DNA from: Sinorhizobium sojae CCBAU 05684
Lineage (GTDB): Bacteria > Pseudomonadota > Alphaproteobacteria > Rhizobiales > Rhizobiaceae
Direction of reading: 5' to 3'
Length of the DNA: 64,000 bases
Assembly: GCF_002288525.1 (NCBI RefSeq)
Contig: NZ_CP023067.1
Location: 1,302,001 to 1,366,000, forward strand
The position numbers were made by a program, and so were the translations under genes. Below the pieces are notes generated by a model, which was given only the letters and a program-made list of their open reading frames with translations, had not been told where the DNA came from and did no database searches. Shown piece by piece: positions 29,384 through 38,685 of this stretch (positions are counted from its first letter, which is position 1; the number at the start of each line of letters is the position of its first letter).

Positions 29384-30104
29384 GGCGCAAAAATACTTGC
29401 CCGGGATGCCCGATGACGAGGAAGTGATCGATGAGATATTCATCGATCCGGGGCTGGAGCTGGAGGCGGAGCGTATCGCGGAGGCACTCGTCTTCGCCTC
29501 GGCCCAGCCGGTTTCGGAAAGTTTTATCGCCAGCCGCATTCCGCGCGGCGTCGACGTCGGGCGGCTGATGTCCCGGCTGAAGACAGCCTATGCTGTTCGC
29601 GGCGTCAATCTCGTGCAGGTTGCGGACCATTGGGCCTTCCGCACGGCCGCCGATCTCTCCTTTGTCGTCCAGAGCGATGAGCAGGAGGTCAAGAAGCTTT
29701 CCCGCGCGGCGCTCGAAGTCCTGGCGATCATCGCCTATCACCAGCCGGTGACGCGAGCCGAGATCGAAGACATTCGCGGCGTACAGACCTCGAAGGGCAC
29801 GCTCGACGTGCTGATGGAGGCGGGCTGGGTGCGGTTCCGTGGCCGCAGGCGCACGCCCGGCCGACCGGTGACATTCGGGACGACGCGCGATTTCCTCGAT
29901 CATTTCGGGCTCGAGGAGATCCGCGACCTTCCTGGCATAGAGGAACTAAAGGGGGCCGGCCTCCTGTCCGGCCGTGTGCCTTCCAACTTGCATATTCCCG
30001 TTCCCACGGGTGAGGACGAACTTTCCGACAACGAGGATCCCATCACCCAAATGGACCTCGAGGAACTCGGCCTCTTGACACCGAAGGCAGAAGAAGACGA
30101 TTAA
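29376..30104 (+). CDS. scpB: Segregation and condensation protein B
   Basis: ScpB dimerises through winged-helix domains and binds ScpA in the SMC-ScpAB complex. It has 242 residues. The family core is plain: EAERIAEALVFASAQPVSESFIA, then KKLSRAALEVLAIIAYHQPVTRAEIEDIRGVQTSKGTLDVLMEAGWVR and GRPVTFGTTRDFLDHFGLEEIRDLPGIEEL. I chose the GTG at 29376 (VAEAQKYLPGMPDDEE) because it gives the usual N-terminus and overlaps the scpA stop by 8 bases; the open frame continues upstream inside scpA. An acidic tail ends the protein, as in other alphaproteobacterial ScpB. Confidence 0.92.
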   Translation: MAEAQKYLPGMPDDEEVIDEIFIDPGLELEAERIAEALVFASAQPVSESFIASRIPRGVDVGRLMSRLKTAYAVRGVNLVQVADHWAFRTAADLSFVVQSDEQEVKKLSRAALEVLAIIAYHQPVTRAEIEDIRGVQTSKGTLDVLMEAGWVRFRGRRRTPGRPVTFGTTRDFLDHFGLEEIRDLPGIEELKGAGLLSGRVPSNLHIPVPTGEDELSDNEDPITQMDLEELGLLTPKAEEDD

Positions 30105-30185
30105 AAAATCCTGAGTAGGGATATCGGCTTTATGGCCCGGCCACGAGGCTCCGACCGAGTGCCTTCGGGTCAGGGAATGCAGACC

Positions 30186-31295
30186 ATGGTTTCAGATTCG
30201 CTGAACGGCACCGTCGCAACGAGGAGGCGGCCTGGAGTATCGTTTGCGGCGAGCCTAGCATTCGAGAACATCAGCCACCGCTATCACTCCAAGGATACGA
30301 TCAAGAATGTGTCGTTGAAGGCCGAGGCCGGCGAGGTGCTCTGCCTGCTCGGTCCGTCCGGATCCGGCAAGACGACCTTGCTTCGGATCGCTGCGGGGAT
30401 AGAGATGCAGACGGGCGGGCGCCTCCTCCTGAACGGACAGGAGATCTCGGGGCCATCCGTATTCCTTCCGCCGGAAAAGCGGGGCGTCGGCCTGATGTTC
30501 CAGGACTTTGCCCTCTTTCCGCACATGAGCATCCGCGACAATGTCTGCTTCGGACTGACCGCGCTGCCGAAGAAGGAAGCGCAAATTCAGGCGGAGGCGG
30601 CGCTCGATCGCGTCGGTTTGCTGCATTATGCCGACGGCTATCCGCATGTGCTTTCGGGCGGCGAGCAGCAACGGGTGGCGCTCGCCCGGGCGCTCGCCCC
30701 GCGGCCGGCGGTGCTGCTGATGGATGAACCCTTTTCCGGCCTCGATTCCCGTCTCAAAGACTCCATCCGGGCCGACACGCTTGCAATTCTTCGTGAAACC
30801 CGCGCGACGGCGATCGTTGTGACCCATGACGCGGAAGAGGCGATGCGCATGGCCGACCGGATCGCGCTCCTGAAGGACGGCAGCCTTGTCCAGGTTGGAA
30901 CCGCCGACGAAATCTATCGCAAACCGTGTGATCTTTTCGCCGCCGGGTTCTTTTCCGAGATCAATGTTTTCGATGCGCGCGTAAGTGGCGGCCGCGTTGA
31001 AACGCCGCTTGGCACGGTGCCTGCGGGGCAATTTGGTGAAGGGCAGCCTCTGACTGTCGCGGTCAGGCTCTCCGGCGTCCAGTTGCAGGAAGATGGTGGG
31101 GCCATTCCCGCGCGCATCGTTTCGCGGCGGTTCCTGGGCGTCGTCGAGCTCCTCGAACTCGCCGTTCCGCAGTCGGAGCGCACCGTGCGGGCACGCATAC
31201 GCGCCGATCTGTTGCCGCAAGGATTGCGCGACGTCACGCTTTCCGTTAACGAGCGCGACATATTGGTGTTTGAAAAAGACACCGCGACATCCTAG
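30186..31295 (+). CDS. ABC transporter ATP-binding protein, Fbp/Pot type
   Basis: ATPase subunit of an import ABC transporter, of the class used for ferric iron, spermidine or sulfate. The nucleotide-binding domain has Walker A GPSGSGKTT, Q-loop MFQDFALFPHMS, signature LSGGEQQRVALARAL, Walker B VLLMDEPFSGLD and the switch His in VVTHDAEEA; a C-terminal TOBE-like domain (VRLSGVQLQEDGG ... FLGVVELLEL) follows. No permease or binding protein is adjacent, so it is an orphan ATPase and its substrate is unknown. ATG 30186 has AGGGA 9 bases upstream; frames open to 30132 give longer alternatives. The next genes are tatABC. Confidence 0.85.
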   Translation: MVSDSLNGTVATRRRPGVSFAASLAFENISHRYHSKDTIKNVSLKAEAGEVLCLLGPSGSGKTTLLRIAAGIEMQTGGRLLLNGQEISGPSVFLPPEKRGVGLMFQDFALFPHMSIRDNVCFGLTALPKKEAQIQAEAALDRVGLLHYADGYPHVLSGGEQQRVALARALAPRPAVLLMDEPFSGLDSRLKDSIRADTLAILRETRATAIVVTHDAEEAMRMADRIALLKDGSLVQVGTADEIYRKPCDLFAAGFFSEINVFDARVSGGRVETPLGTVPAGQFGEGQPLTVAVRLSGVQLQEDGGAIPARIVSRRFLGVVELLELAVPQSERTVRARIRADLLPQGLRDVTLSVNERDILVFEKDTATS

Positions 31296-31386
31296 GTTCG
31301 GGTCTAGGATCAGGCGCACTCTCGACCCGCCTGAAAAATGACAACGTGATGGCCTTGAATGTTCAGGGCATCGAGGGAGTAAGTGG

Positions 31387-31593
31387 ATGGGTTCCTTTAG
31401 CATCTGGCACTGGCTGATCGTCCTGGTGGTCGTGCTGCTGTTGTTTGGCCGTGGCAAAATTCCGGAACTGATGGGCGACCTGGCCAAGGGCATCAAGAAC
31501 TTCAAGAAGGGCATGACCGACGACGACGCCGTTTCGGCCGACAAGTCGATCGACGGGAAGACCGTCGAGCACAAGTCCGACGAAGTCCGCTGA
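31387..31593 (+). CDS. tatA: Twin-arginine translocase subunit TatA
   Basis: TatA forms the size-variable pore of the Tat system that exports folded proteins. It has 68 residues: a short N-terminal membrane helix ([16 protein letters not shown]), the conserved hinge [24 protein letters not shown] amphipathic helix, then an acidic tail. GGGAG lies upstream of ATG 31387. tatB and tatC follow in the same direction, giving a complete tatABC operon. Confidence 0.95.
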   Translation: MGSFSIWHWLIVLVVVLLLFGRGKIPELMGDLAKGIKNFKKGMTDDDAVSADKSIDGKTVEHKSDEVR

Positions 31594-31671
31594 CGATCGG
31601 CACATTGGGCAGAATATCGGGTGCGTAGCCGTGCCCGATAGGCTGCGATACGGATTTGTAGGGCGCGTCGG

Positions 31672-32307
31672 ATGCTTGATATCGGCTGGACCGAGCTTGT
31701 TGTCATTGCAATTGTCTTGATCGTTGTCGTTGGTCCGAAGGATCTTCCGCCGATGCTGCGGGCCTTCGGACGAATGACCGCGAAAATGCGCGGCATGGCC
31801 GGCGATTTCCGGCGACAGTTCGACGAAGCGTTGCGTGAGGCAGATCTCGACGACGTACGCCGGACGATAAGCGATGCCCAAAGCCTTAATCCGACGACTG
31901 CGCTACGCGACGCAATGAACCCACTGCGGCAGCTCGGGAACGAGATCAAGTCCGATCTTCAGAAGGCTGCAACGCCCGACAAGCCGGTGCAACAGGCGCC
32001 GGAGACGATGGCTGCGCCGGCAAATGCGTCCACGCCGGCCGTGGAGCCGGCAAAGCCGGCCGCGGCGACCGCCGTCGAGCATTCGGCTCCGGCCTCAGCA
32101 AAGTCTGCCGACGCGAAGCCGAAGCGCCCAGCCAAGCCCACAGCCGGGCCGACTACGCCCGCGGCGGCAAAGGCTGCACCGAGCAAGGCCGCCGGCTCCA
32201 CGGCGGTGAAGAAGTCGGCGGCAAAGAAATCGGCCGCCGGTGCGGCGCAGGCCGAAACGAAGAGTGGAAGGACGCGCGCGGCCACGCGCAAGAAAGGTGA
32301 CGCATGA
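31672..32307 (+). CDS. tatB: Sec-independent protein translocase TatB
   Basis: TatB forms the Tat signal-peptide receptor with TatC. The 211-residue protein begins MLDIGWTELVVIAIVLIVVVGPKDLPPMLRAFG, a textbook TatB membrane helix and Gly-Pro hinge, followed by the amphipathic helix to about residue 70. The long Ala/Pro/Lys-rich tail after residue 100 is low-complexity and typical for rhizobial TatB. Its stop overlaps the tatC ATG by four bases (ATGA). It follows tatA by 78 bases. Confidence 0.93.
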   Translation: MLDIGWTELVVIAIVLIVVVGPKDLPPMLRAFGRMTAKMRGMAGDFRRQFDEALREADLDDVRRTISDAQSLNPTTALRDAMNPLRQLGNEIKSDLQKAATPDKPVQQAPETMAAPANASTPAVEPAKPAAATAVEHSAPASAKSADAKPKRPAKPTAGPTTPAAAKAAPSKAAGSTAVKKSAAKKSAAGAAQAETKSGRTRAATRKKGDA

Positions 32308-33146
32308 GCGGCGATATCCAGGACCGGCCGCAGCCGCTGATGGAACACCTGATCGAACTGCGCTCGCGGCTGATGTGGGCAGTCGGAGCGTTCTTCGCCG
32401 CATTTCTCGTCTGTTTCTATTTTGCAAAGGGACTGTTCAACCTGCTCGTCCTGCCCTTCAAGTGGGCCGTAAGCTGGGCTGGGCTCAGCCATCGAAATGT
32501 CGAGCTGATCTACACCGCGCCGCAGGAGTTCTTTTTCACACAGATCAAGGTCGCGATGTTCGGTGCACTGGTCATTGCCTTTCCGGTGATCGCCTCCCAG
32601 GTTTACAAGTTCGTTGCGCCGGGGCTCTACAAGAACGAGCGCGCGGCCTTCCTGCCGTTTCTGGTCGCTTCGCCGGTCCTCTTCCTGATCGGCGGCGCGC
32701 TTGTCTATTTCTTCTTCACGCCGATGGTGATGTGGTTCTTCCTGGCCATGGAGCAGGGCGGCGGCGAAGGGGAGGTCGCGATCCAGCTTTTGCCGAAGGT
32801 TTCGGAATATCTGAGCCTGATCATGTCGCTGGTCTTCGCCTTCGGCCTCGTATTCCAGCTCCCGGTCATCACGACGCTGCTCGCGCGTGTCGGCTTCGTC
32901 ACGGCCGACGGATTGGCCGAGAAGCGGAAATATGCAATCGTCGTCGCCTTCGTGGTTGCTGCGGTCCTGACGCCACCCGATCCCGTTTCTCAGATCGGTC
33001 TTGCGCTGCCAGCCATCCTTCTCTACGAAATTTCCATCTATACGGCGCGACTCGTCGAGAAAAAGCGAGCAGCCGAAGCCCTCTCGGCCGAGTTGGCTTC
33101 TTCGCAGGAAGGTTCTTCCGAGACGGCTGGCCCCGCCAAGGGCTGA
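32304..33146 (+). CDS. tatC: Sec-independent protein translocase TatC
   Basis: TatC is the six-helix membrane core that recognises twin-arginine signal peptides. It has 280 residues. The N-terminal cytoplasmic MEHLIELRSRLMWAVGAF, the periplasmic TAPQEFFFTQIKVAMFGALVIAFPVIASQVYKFVAPGLYKNER segment and the later VLTPPDPVSQIGLALPAILLYEISI are conserved TatC blocks. A charged C-terminal tail of about 30 residues follows. Translation is coupled to tatB by a four-base overlap. serS starts 141 bases downstream. Confidence 0.96.
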   Translation: MSGDIQDRPQPLMEHLIELRSRLMWAVGAFFAAFLVCFYFAKGLFNLLVLPFKWAVSWAGLSHRNVELIYTAPQEFFFTQIKVAMFGALVIAFPVIASQVYKFVAPGLYKNERAAFLPFLVASPVLFLIGGALVYFFFTPMVMWFFLAMEQGGGEGEVAIQLLPKVSEYLSLIMSLVFAFGLVFQLPVITTLLARVGFVTADGLAEKRKYAIVVAFVVAAVLTPPDPVSQIGLALPAILLYEISIYTARLVEKKRAAEALSAELASSQEGSSETAGPAKG

Positions 33147-33287
33147 CCGTCCGACGTTTCCGCGCCGCGTCCTGCAGCAACCGCACCTGTTCGACGCGGT
33201 TCGTTGCAGCACTTTGTAAACGCTGCGGGATCTTCTCCTGGATCGTGCCGATCGGTGGGACCTGCAGCACCAACGCGTGGAACGACT

Positions 33288-34571
33288 ATGCTCGATATCA
33301 AATGGATCCGTGAGAATGCTGCCAAGCTCGACGATGCCCTGGCGAAGCGGGGTGCGGAGCCATTGTCGGCACCCCTGATCGAGCTTGATGAACGCCGCCG
33401 CGCCATCCTTTCTTCGCTTCAGGAAATGCAAACGCGCCGTAACGCTGCCTCGAAGGAAATCGGCGCGGCCATGGCGCAAAAGAACGGCGAACTTGCCGAG
33501 AAGCTCAAGGCCGAGGTCGCAGAGCTGAAGAACGCCCTGCCGGCGGCAGAGGACGAGAGCCGCCGGCTCGAGGCCGAACTGACGGATGCCCTGTCACGAA
33601 TCCCGAATATTCCGCTTGAGGACGTGCCGGTCGGTCCGGACGAGACCGCCAATGCGGTGACGCGGATCGTCGGCTCCAGGCCGCAATGGAACCACGGGCC
33701 GGTTGAGCATTTCGAGATCGGTGAGGCCCTGGGTTTCATGGATTTCGAAGGCGCTGCCCGTATAGCCGGCGCGCGCTTCACCATCCTCAAAGGTCAGCTT
33801 GCGCGCCTCGAGCGCGCGCTCGGGCAGTTCATGCTGGACCTGCACACGCAGGAGCATGGTTACACCGAGGTCCAGCCGCCGCTCCTCGTGCGGGATGACG
33901 CGATGTATGGAACGGGGCAACTGCCGAAATTCGCGGAAGACCTCTTCCGGACGACGGACGGACGCTGGTTGATTCCGACGGCGGAGGTGCCGCTGACGAA
34001 CATGGTCCGCGAGCAGATCCTGGAGGCGGAGAAACTGCCATTGCGCTTTACGGCACTCACGCCCTGCTTCCGCTCGGAGGCCGGTTCTGCAGGGCGCGAC
34101 ACCCGAGGCATGCTGCGTCAACACCAGTTCAACAAGGTCGAACTGGTTTCGATCACCGATGCCGAAAGCTCGATCGACGAACACGAGCGGATGACGGCTT
34201 GCGCCGAGGAAGTCCTGAAGCGGCTTGGATTGCACTATCGCGTGATGACGCTCTGCACGGGCGACATGGGCTTCGGAGCGCGTAAGACCTATGACCTCGA
34301 GGTCTGGCTGCCGGGGCAGGACACCTATCGCGAGATTTCGTCCTGCTCGGTCTGCGGCGACTTCCAGGCCCGTCGGATGAACGCGCGCTATCGACTGAAG
34401 GAAGACAAGACAACGAAATTCGTCCACACGCTCAATGGCTCGGGGGTGGCAGTCGGTCGCGCGCTGATCGCAGTCATCGAAAACTATCTCAATGAAGATG
34501 GATCCGTCACGGTGCCGGACGTTCTGTTGCCCTATATGGGGGGACTGCGGCGGATCGAGAAAGCGGCTTAG
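33288..34571 (+). CDS. serS: Seryl-tRNA synthetase
   Basis: Class II synthetase charging tRNA-Ser (and tRNA-Sec where present). It has 427 residues. The N-terminal two-helix coiled-coil arm that grips the long variable arm of tRNA-Ser spans about residues 30-105 ([17 protein letters not shown] ... [20 protein letters not shown]). Class II motif 2 is [28 protein letters not shown] and motif 3 is [21 protein letters not shown] 33288 gives [15 protein letters not shown], the standard start. It lies between tatC and surE, an order common in Rhizobiales. Confidence 0.96.
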   Translation: MLDIKWIRENAAKLDDALAKRGAEPLSAPLIELDERRRAILSSLQEMQTRRNAASKEIGAAMAQKNGELAEKLKAEVAELKNALPAAEDESRRLEAELTDALSRIPNIPLEDVPVGPDETANAVTRIVGSRPQWNHGPVEHFEIGEALGFMDFEGAARIAGARFTILKGQLARLERALGQFMLDLHTQEHGYTEVQPPLLVRDDAMYGTGQLPKFAEDLFRTTDGRWLIPTAEVPLTNMVREQILEAEKLPLRFTALTPCFRSEAGSAGRDTRGMLRQHQFNKVELVSITDAESSIDEHERMTACAEEVLKRLGLHYRVMTLCTGDMGFGARKTYDLEVWLPGQDTYREISSCSVCGDFQARRMNARYRLKEDKTTKFVHTLNGSGVAVGRALIAVIENYLNEDGSVTVPDVLLPYMGGLRRIEKAA

Positions 34572-34669
34572 CGGCATCGGCCGAACATCGAGACACGACC
34601 TTTTGCGCCGATGCGTAGATTCAAAGGGCTTTAGCGTCCGTCTTGGGGGACGCACGGCGCAGTATGGCG
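34572..34669. repeat. RIME-type intergenic palindrome
   Basis: Starts GCGGCATCGGCCGAACATCG right at the serS stop, passes GCGCCGATGCGTAGATTCAA and ends with the GCGTCCGTCTTGGGGGACGC palindrome. Same inverted layout as the copy at 11635. Confidence 0.65.
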
Positions 34670-34691
34670 CGGGACGAGCGAAAGAGGCGGT

Positions 34692-35462
34692 ATGCGCATC
34701 CTGCTGACAAACGATGATGGCATCCATGCCGAGGGGCTCTCCGTCCTCGAGCGGATTGCACAAACGATCTCGGACGATGTCTGGGTTGTCGCCCCGGAAG
34801 TGGATCAGAGCGGCCTTGCGCATTCGTTGACGCTTTCGGAGCCGCTGCGTTTGCGCCAGGTCTCGGATCGGCGCTTCGCCCTCCGGGGAACGCCGACCGA
34901 TTGCGTGATCATGGCGTCGCGGAAGATCCTCGACCGCAAGCCGGACCTCGTCCTCTCGGGTGTCAATGTCGGGGCCAATCTCGCCGACGACGTCACCTAT
35001 TCCGGCACCGTTGCCGGGGCGATAGAGGGGACCCTACAGGGCATCCGCTCGATGGCGCTGAGCCAAGCCTATTCCCACGCGATCGGGGCGACGGTGCCCT
35101 GGGACGTGGTCGAGACGAACGCGCCGGCGCTGATTCGCAGGTTGATGCAGGTCGACCTGCCGGGCGGAACCTTGATCAATCTGAACTTCCCCAATTGTGC
35201 GGCCGATGCGGTAGCCGGCGTGGAGGTCACGTCCCAGGGCAAGCTCGAGATCGGGCTCACCATAGACGAGCGGATGGACGGCCGCGGATTTCCGTACTTC
35301 TGGCTGCGATTCGGCGAGCGCTCCGGTGATTTTCGCTCCGGCACCGATATTCGGGCGTTGCGTGACAACCGGATTTCCGTGACACCGCTGAAACTGGACA
35401 TGACCGACTACACGGTTCAGGAGCGCATTGCCCGCGCCTTGCTGGAAGGGACTGCCGCTTGA
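34692..35462 (+). CDS. surE: 5'-nucleotidase SurE
   Basis: SurE is a metal-dependent nucleoside 5'-monophosphate phosphatase that supports stationary-phase survival. The 256-residue protein starts [16 protein letters not shown], carrying the Asp-Asp metal site, followed by [22 protein letters not shown] and the [27 protein letters not shown] block with the conserved Asn. Its stop overlaps the next gene (TTGA), forming the surE-pcm pair seen across Proteobacteria. The NlpD-like gene lies further on, as in that conserved neighbourhood. Confidence 0.94.
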   Translation: MRILLTNDDGIHAEGLSVLERIAQTISDDVWVVAPEVDQSGLAHSLTLSEPLRLRQVSDRRFALRGTPTDCVIMASRKILDRKPDLVLSGVNVGANLADDVTYSGTVAGAIEGTLQGIRSMALSQAYSHAIGATVPWDVVETNAPALIRRLMQVDLPGGTLINLNFPNCAADAVAGVEVTSQGKLEIGLTIDERMDGRGFPYFWLRFGERSGDFRSGTDIRALRDNRISVTPLKLDMTDYTVQERIARALLEGTAA

Positions 35463-36112
35463 GCGGGCGCGTGACGCAGCAGGAGGGGCTGGCAGCGATG
35501 GCGCTCCGCCTTCGCGCAGCCGGCGTTGTGAATAACGATCTGCTGAGGGCCGTGGAGCAGACGCCGCGCGGCCTGTTCTGTCCGGCGCCCTATCAGGAGG
35601 ACGTCTATTCCCGGCGGCTGATACCGCTCGATTGCGGTTCCTTCATGGAGGGATGCGACTTTGCGGTTCGGCTGATCCATTGCCTGAACGTCAAGCCGGG
35701 GCAGCGCGTGCTTGAGGTAGGCACTGGCAGCGGCTTCACCGCCGCCGTCATCGGGCGAATCGCAGAGCGGGTGCTGACGATCGACCGCTACCAGACTCTG
35801 GTGGGGACTGCACAGAAGAATCTGGAGAAAGCCGGTGTCCGCAACGTCGTCGCGAGACATGCGGACGGCAGCGTCGGGGCGCCGGGCGAGGGCACTTTCG
35901 ACCGCATTCTCATTACCGCCGCATTCGACAGCCTGCCGCGCATGTATTCCGATCATCTGGTATCCGGCGGCACCTTGCTGGTTCCGGTCATGATGAGCGA
36001 AACGCGGTGCCGCATTGTTCGCGTCACCCGGACGGGCAGCCGCTTCGACCGGGAAGACCTGTTTGAAGCGCCTTACCTCCCGATCGTCCCGCAACTGGCA
36101 TCCTTCCTTTGA
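35459..36112 (+). CDS. pcm: Protein-L-isoaspartate O-methyltransferase
   Basis: PIMT repairs isoaspartyl damage in aged proteins using SAM. It has 217 residues. Motif I is [19 protein letters not shown] near residue 82; VARHADGS and [14 protein letters not shown] match motifs II and III. The region that in classic PIMT reads GQTIS.P is here [16 protein letters not shown], so the substrate pocket is divergent. The start is TTG 35459, overlapping the surE stop by four bases; no better start with a ribosome site is evident. Location next to surE supports the name; real repair activity is inferred. Confidence 0.85.
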   Translation: MSGRVTQQEGLAAMALRLRAAGVVNNDLLRAVEQTPRGLFCPAPYQEDVYSRRLIPLDCGSFMEGCDFAVRLIHCLNVKPGQRVLEVGTGSGFTAAVIGRIAERVLTIDRYQTLVGTAQKNLEKAGVRNVVARHADGSVGAPGEGTFDRILITAAFDSLPRMYSDHLVSGGTLLVPVMMSETRCRIVRVTRTGSRFDREDLFEAPYLPIVPQLASFL

Positions 36113-36217
36113 CGAAGCGGCGATGGCCGGTGTCGTCGCCGGACGTGATTCGCACCGGTCGGTTCGAAGTCCGGCTGCCGCTTCAGCCACACGGAAGGAT
36201 TGTTTCAGATCAAGCGG

Positions 36218-36233
36218 TTAACTCTTTGTTAAC
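36218..36233. promoter_or_regulatory. CtrA-type binding site
   Basis: TTAA, seven bases, TTAAC: a perfect match to the CtrA full-site consensus of alphaproteobacteria (TTAA-N7-TTAAC). It is 119 bases upstream of the unknown gene at 36352 and in the 239-base pcm gap. CtrA is the master cell-cycle response regulator. Confidence 0.55.
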
Positions 36234-36351
36234 CCGTCTCCAGCTTCGCGCAAGCTTGTCACCATAGCCCGGAAGGGCACGATGGTCATGGCGCATTTGA
36301 GCCGTGGTTCTGCGTTGTTCGTTTGGATCGTGCGATGGACGGAGACGGCAG

Positions 36352-37002
36352 ATGCAGATTGCGAACAGGTTGACGACGGCTGCGACGGGCGATGGTTTGA
36401 ACAATCTCGCCGGGCGATCGGCGAGCCAGGTCGGGACCACCGTCAAGGAAGACGCGAGCGCACAAGAGGCGCAGGCTGGTTTTTTCGATCCGACGCCGCG
36501 CATTTCGCTCTCGGTCGATGCACTGCTTTATCTCAGCCGCACCAGAAAGACGCCCGAAAAGGCGCCGCCCCTGACCGCGGACGAGTGGAACAACCGGCTC
36601 TCTCCACAGCTTGCGGCGCGGGAGCACCAGGCTTTCGGGAAGTTCGCCGATAGCGGAGACTATAGGGCCTATTACCGCGCCTTCGTCGAGTACTACGACA
36701 ATCTCCGGTCGGAAGATCAAAATAGCCTTCGCTATTTCGGCACGCGCGAAGCGGCGGTCGCGGGGTTGCGGTCGCTTGAATACGATGCCGAGAGCGGCCT
36801 CGATGGCGATGCAAATTTCAAGAGGATCGTCAGCGTGTTTCTGGATGAGGACAAGACCATTTCTTCGTCCGCTTCGATCGATCCAGCGCCGGACGAAGAG
36901 CCATTTTTTGGTTGGGACGCGTCCAATATCAGCTACGAGGCGGAAGCGCCGGAATCGCGATCGCTTTCGGAAATCGAGCGCCTCTATTCGGAACTCCTAT
37001 AG
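36352..37002 (+). CDS. Hypothetical protein behind a CtrA-type box
   Basis: I do not recognise this 216-residue protein. It has no signal peptide or membrane helix. The N-terminus (MQIANRLTTAATGDGLNNLA) is Ala/Thr-rich and possibly disordered; residues about 45-150 look folded, with VDALLYLSRTRK, a proline-rich turn, and a Tyr-rich stretch SGDYRAYYRAFVEYYDNLRSEDQNSLRYFGTRE; the C-terminus is acidic and ends LSEIERLYSELL. ATG 36352 has a GGAGAC site. It stands alone between pcm and the NlpD-like gene. The perfect CtrA box upstream suggests cell-cycle control, and a motility or division role would fit, but nothing in the sequence proves it. Confidence 0.75.
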   Translation: MQIANRLTTAATGDGLNNLAGRSASQVGTTVKEDASAQEAQAGFFDPTPRISLSVDALLYLSRTRKTPEKAPPLTADEWNNRLSPQLAAREHQAFGKFADSGDYRAYYRAFVEYYDNLRSEDQNSLRYFGTREAAVAGLRSLEYDAESGLDGDANFKRIVSVFLDEDKTISSSASIDPAPDEEPFFGWDASNISYEAEAPESRSLSEIERLYSELL

Positions 37003-37075
37003 GGCCGATCAACCCTACACGCCGCGCGCGCCGGGGCGGCATCATGGTTATCACTTCGTCAAATGAATGCCGCCC

Positions 37076-37091
37076 TTAACCGGGCGGTAAC
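37076..37091. promoter_or_regulatory. Near-match CtrA-type site before the NlpD-like gene
   Basis: TTAA, seven bases, GTAAC: one mismatch to the CtrA consensus. It lies 55 bases before the likely start of the NlpD-like gene. Weak on its own, more interesting because the preceding gene has a perfect site. Confidence 0.3.
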
Positions 37092-37145
37092 TCTAATGCG
37101 CTTTAATCATTCCACAGCGAGTTGCGTTCGGAGTGGGTAAGCGTC

Positions 37146-38648
37146 ATGCGTCAATTTTTATCTCCCGGTGCAGGGAAGTCCTTGATCCGCCTGTGTGCGG
37201 CAGCCTTGCTGGCAAGTGTCGCCGCCGGTTGCAGTTCCGGCGTAAGCCGCTTCGACGGGCTCTTTTCAAGCTCCGACGCCCTGACGACGGGGTCGATTCC
37301 GGGCAATGCGACTCCTGTTCCGAGGAGTGACATATCGGGCGGTCAGAGTGTCGCCCTCGGTCAGGCGTATCCGGATGCCGGCGGGGGTGTGCCATACGGT
37401 CAGGTGAATGACGCAGCGGCGCCGGTGTCGAGTGCGCGCGCAGCCTCGACGCCGATGAATGTCCAGCGTACGGCCCTGGCCGAGCCGGCTCCGGTCATTC
37501 CGCGCCAGGCGCCGGAGGCCCCCCGGCAGCCGCAGCCCACTCTCGCAAAAGCCGAGCCGCTACCGACCGCCAAGGAGCGATCAAGCAAGGGCGGTTGGAG
37601 CACGGAGAACGCACCGACGGTCATGGTGCGCCCGGGCGACTCCGTTCCCGTGCTGGCGCGCCGCTTCGGTGTGCCGGAAAAGGAGATCCTCAAGGCCAAT
37701 GGCTTGAACTCCGCGGGGCAGGTAGAGCCGGGTCAGCGCCTCGTCATCCCGAGCTTCGGTGGCGGAAGCAGCGCCGCCAAGGCAGCAGCGTCGAGTTCAA
37801 TTGCCGACATCGATGGGGGCAGGAAGCAGCCATTGCCGCTGCCGGCCGGCCAGCGTGAAGTTGCGATCCTGCCCGGGCAATCGCAACTGCGCGAGAAGGG
37901 GGAGGACCGCGCCGAAGTCGCGAGCGGCAAAGTCAATACTGCCGGCGAAGGCGGTGGCGCTGGCCTCTATACCGTCAAGGCGGGCGACTCGCTCAACCGG
38001 ATCGCCAAGACAAACGGCGTATCCGTCGCTGCACTCAAGCAGGCCAATGGCTTGACGACTGAATCGATCCGCATCGGACAGAAACTGAAACTGCCGGGGC
38101 GCGCCGTTGCAAGCGACGCGACGGCTTCCGTGCCGTCGCGCAAGGCGGAAACGAAAGTGGCTTCGCTTGAGCAGAGCAAGCCGACGGAATACAAGCCGCC
38201 GGTCGCCAAGGAGAGCGTTTCGGAAGCTGCAGCCAAATCCGATATCGACGCGGTGTCACCGAAGTCGACCGGGATCGGCAAATATCGCTGGCCGGTGCGC
38301 GGCGCCGTGGTTGCTGGCTATGGTGCCAATGTCGACGGTAATCGAAATGACGGCATCAATATCTCGGTCCCGGAGGGCACGCCCATCAAGGCGGCCGAAA
38401 ACGGCGTTGTCATCTATTCCGGCAGCAGCCTGAAGGAACTCGGAAATGCCGTCCTGGTCCGCCACGACGACGGCACCGTCACCGTCTACGGCAACGCTTC
38501 GGAACTCAAGGTTCAGAGGGGCCAGAAGGTCCAGCGGGGCCAGACGCTCGCCTCTTCGGGCATGACCGGTCGGGCCACCCGGCCGCAGGTGCATTTCGAA
38601 GTCCGCAAGAACGCGACCCCGGTGAACCCGGCGACCTATCTCGAATAG
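37146..38648 (+). CDS. nlpD: NlpD/LppB-like lipoprotein with LysM repeats and a degenerate LytM domain
   Basis: A 500-residue outer-membrane lipoprotein that binds peptidoglycan and probably controls septal amidases. The lipobox is AAGC (Cys near residue 28) after a hydrophobic signal (LIRLCAAALLASVA). Two LysM repeats follow: VMVRPGDSVPVLARRFGVPEKEILKANGL and YTVKAGDSLNRIAKTNGVSVAALKQANGL. The C-terminal LytM/M23 domain (from about residue 380) lacks metal ligands: the usual H.G.D reads NRNDGINIS, and HLHFEV reads PQVHFEV. That is the pattern of non-catalytic activators such as NlpD and EnvC rather than an endopeptidase. It lies in a surE-pcm-nlpD neighbourhood. ATG 37146 fits the signal peptide best. 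Confidence 0.87.
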   Translation: MRQFLSPGAGKSLIRLCAAALLASVAAGCSSGVSRFDGLFSSSDALTTGSIPGNATPVPRSDISGGQSVALGQAYPDAGGGVPYGQVNDAAAPVSSARAASTPMNVQRTALAEPAPVIPRQAPEAPRQPQPTLAKAEPLPTAKERSSKGGWSTENAPTVMVRPGDSVPVLARRFGVPEKEILKANGLNSAGQVEPGQRLVIPSFGGGSSAAKAAASSSIADIDGGRKQPLPLPAGQREVAILPGQSQLREKGEDRAEVASGKVNTAGEGGGAGLYTVKAGDSLNRIAKTNGVSVAALKQANGLTTESIRIGQKLKLPGRAVASDATASVPSRKAETKVASLEQSKPTEYKPPVAKESVSEAAAKSDIDAVSPKSTGIGKYRWPVRGAVVAGYGANVDGNRNDGINISVPEGTPIKAAENGVVIYSGSSLKELGNAVLVRHDDGTVTVYGNASELKVQRGQKVQRGQTLASSGMTGRATRPQVHFEVRKNATPVNPATYLE

Positions 38649-38685
38649 CCGTTACGGTGCCTCTTTAAGCGCCCCCGCCCCGTCC

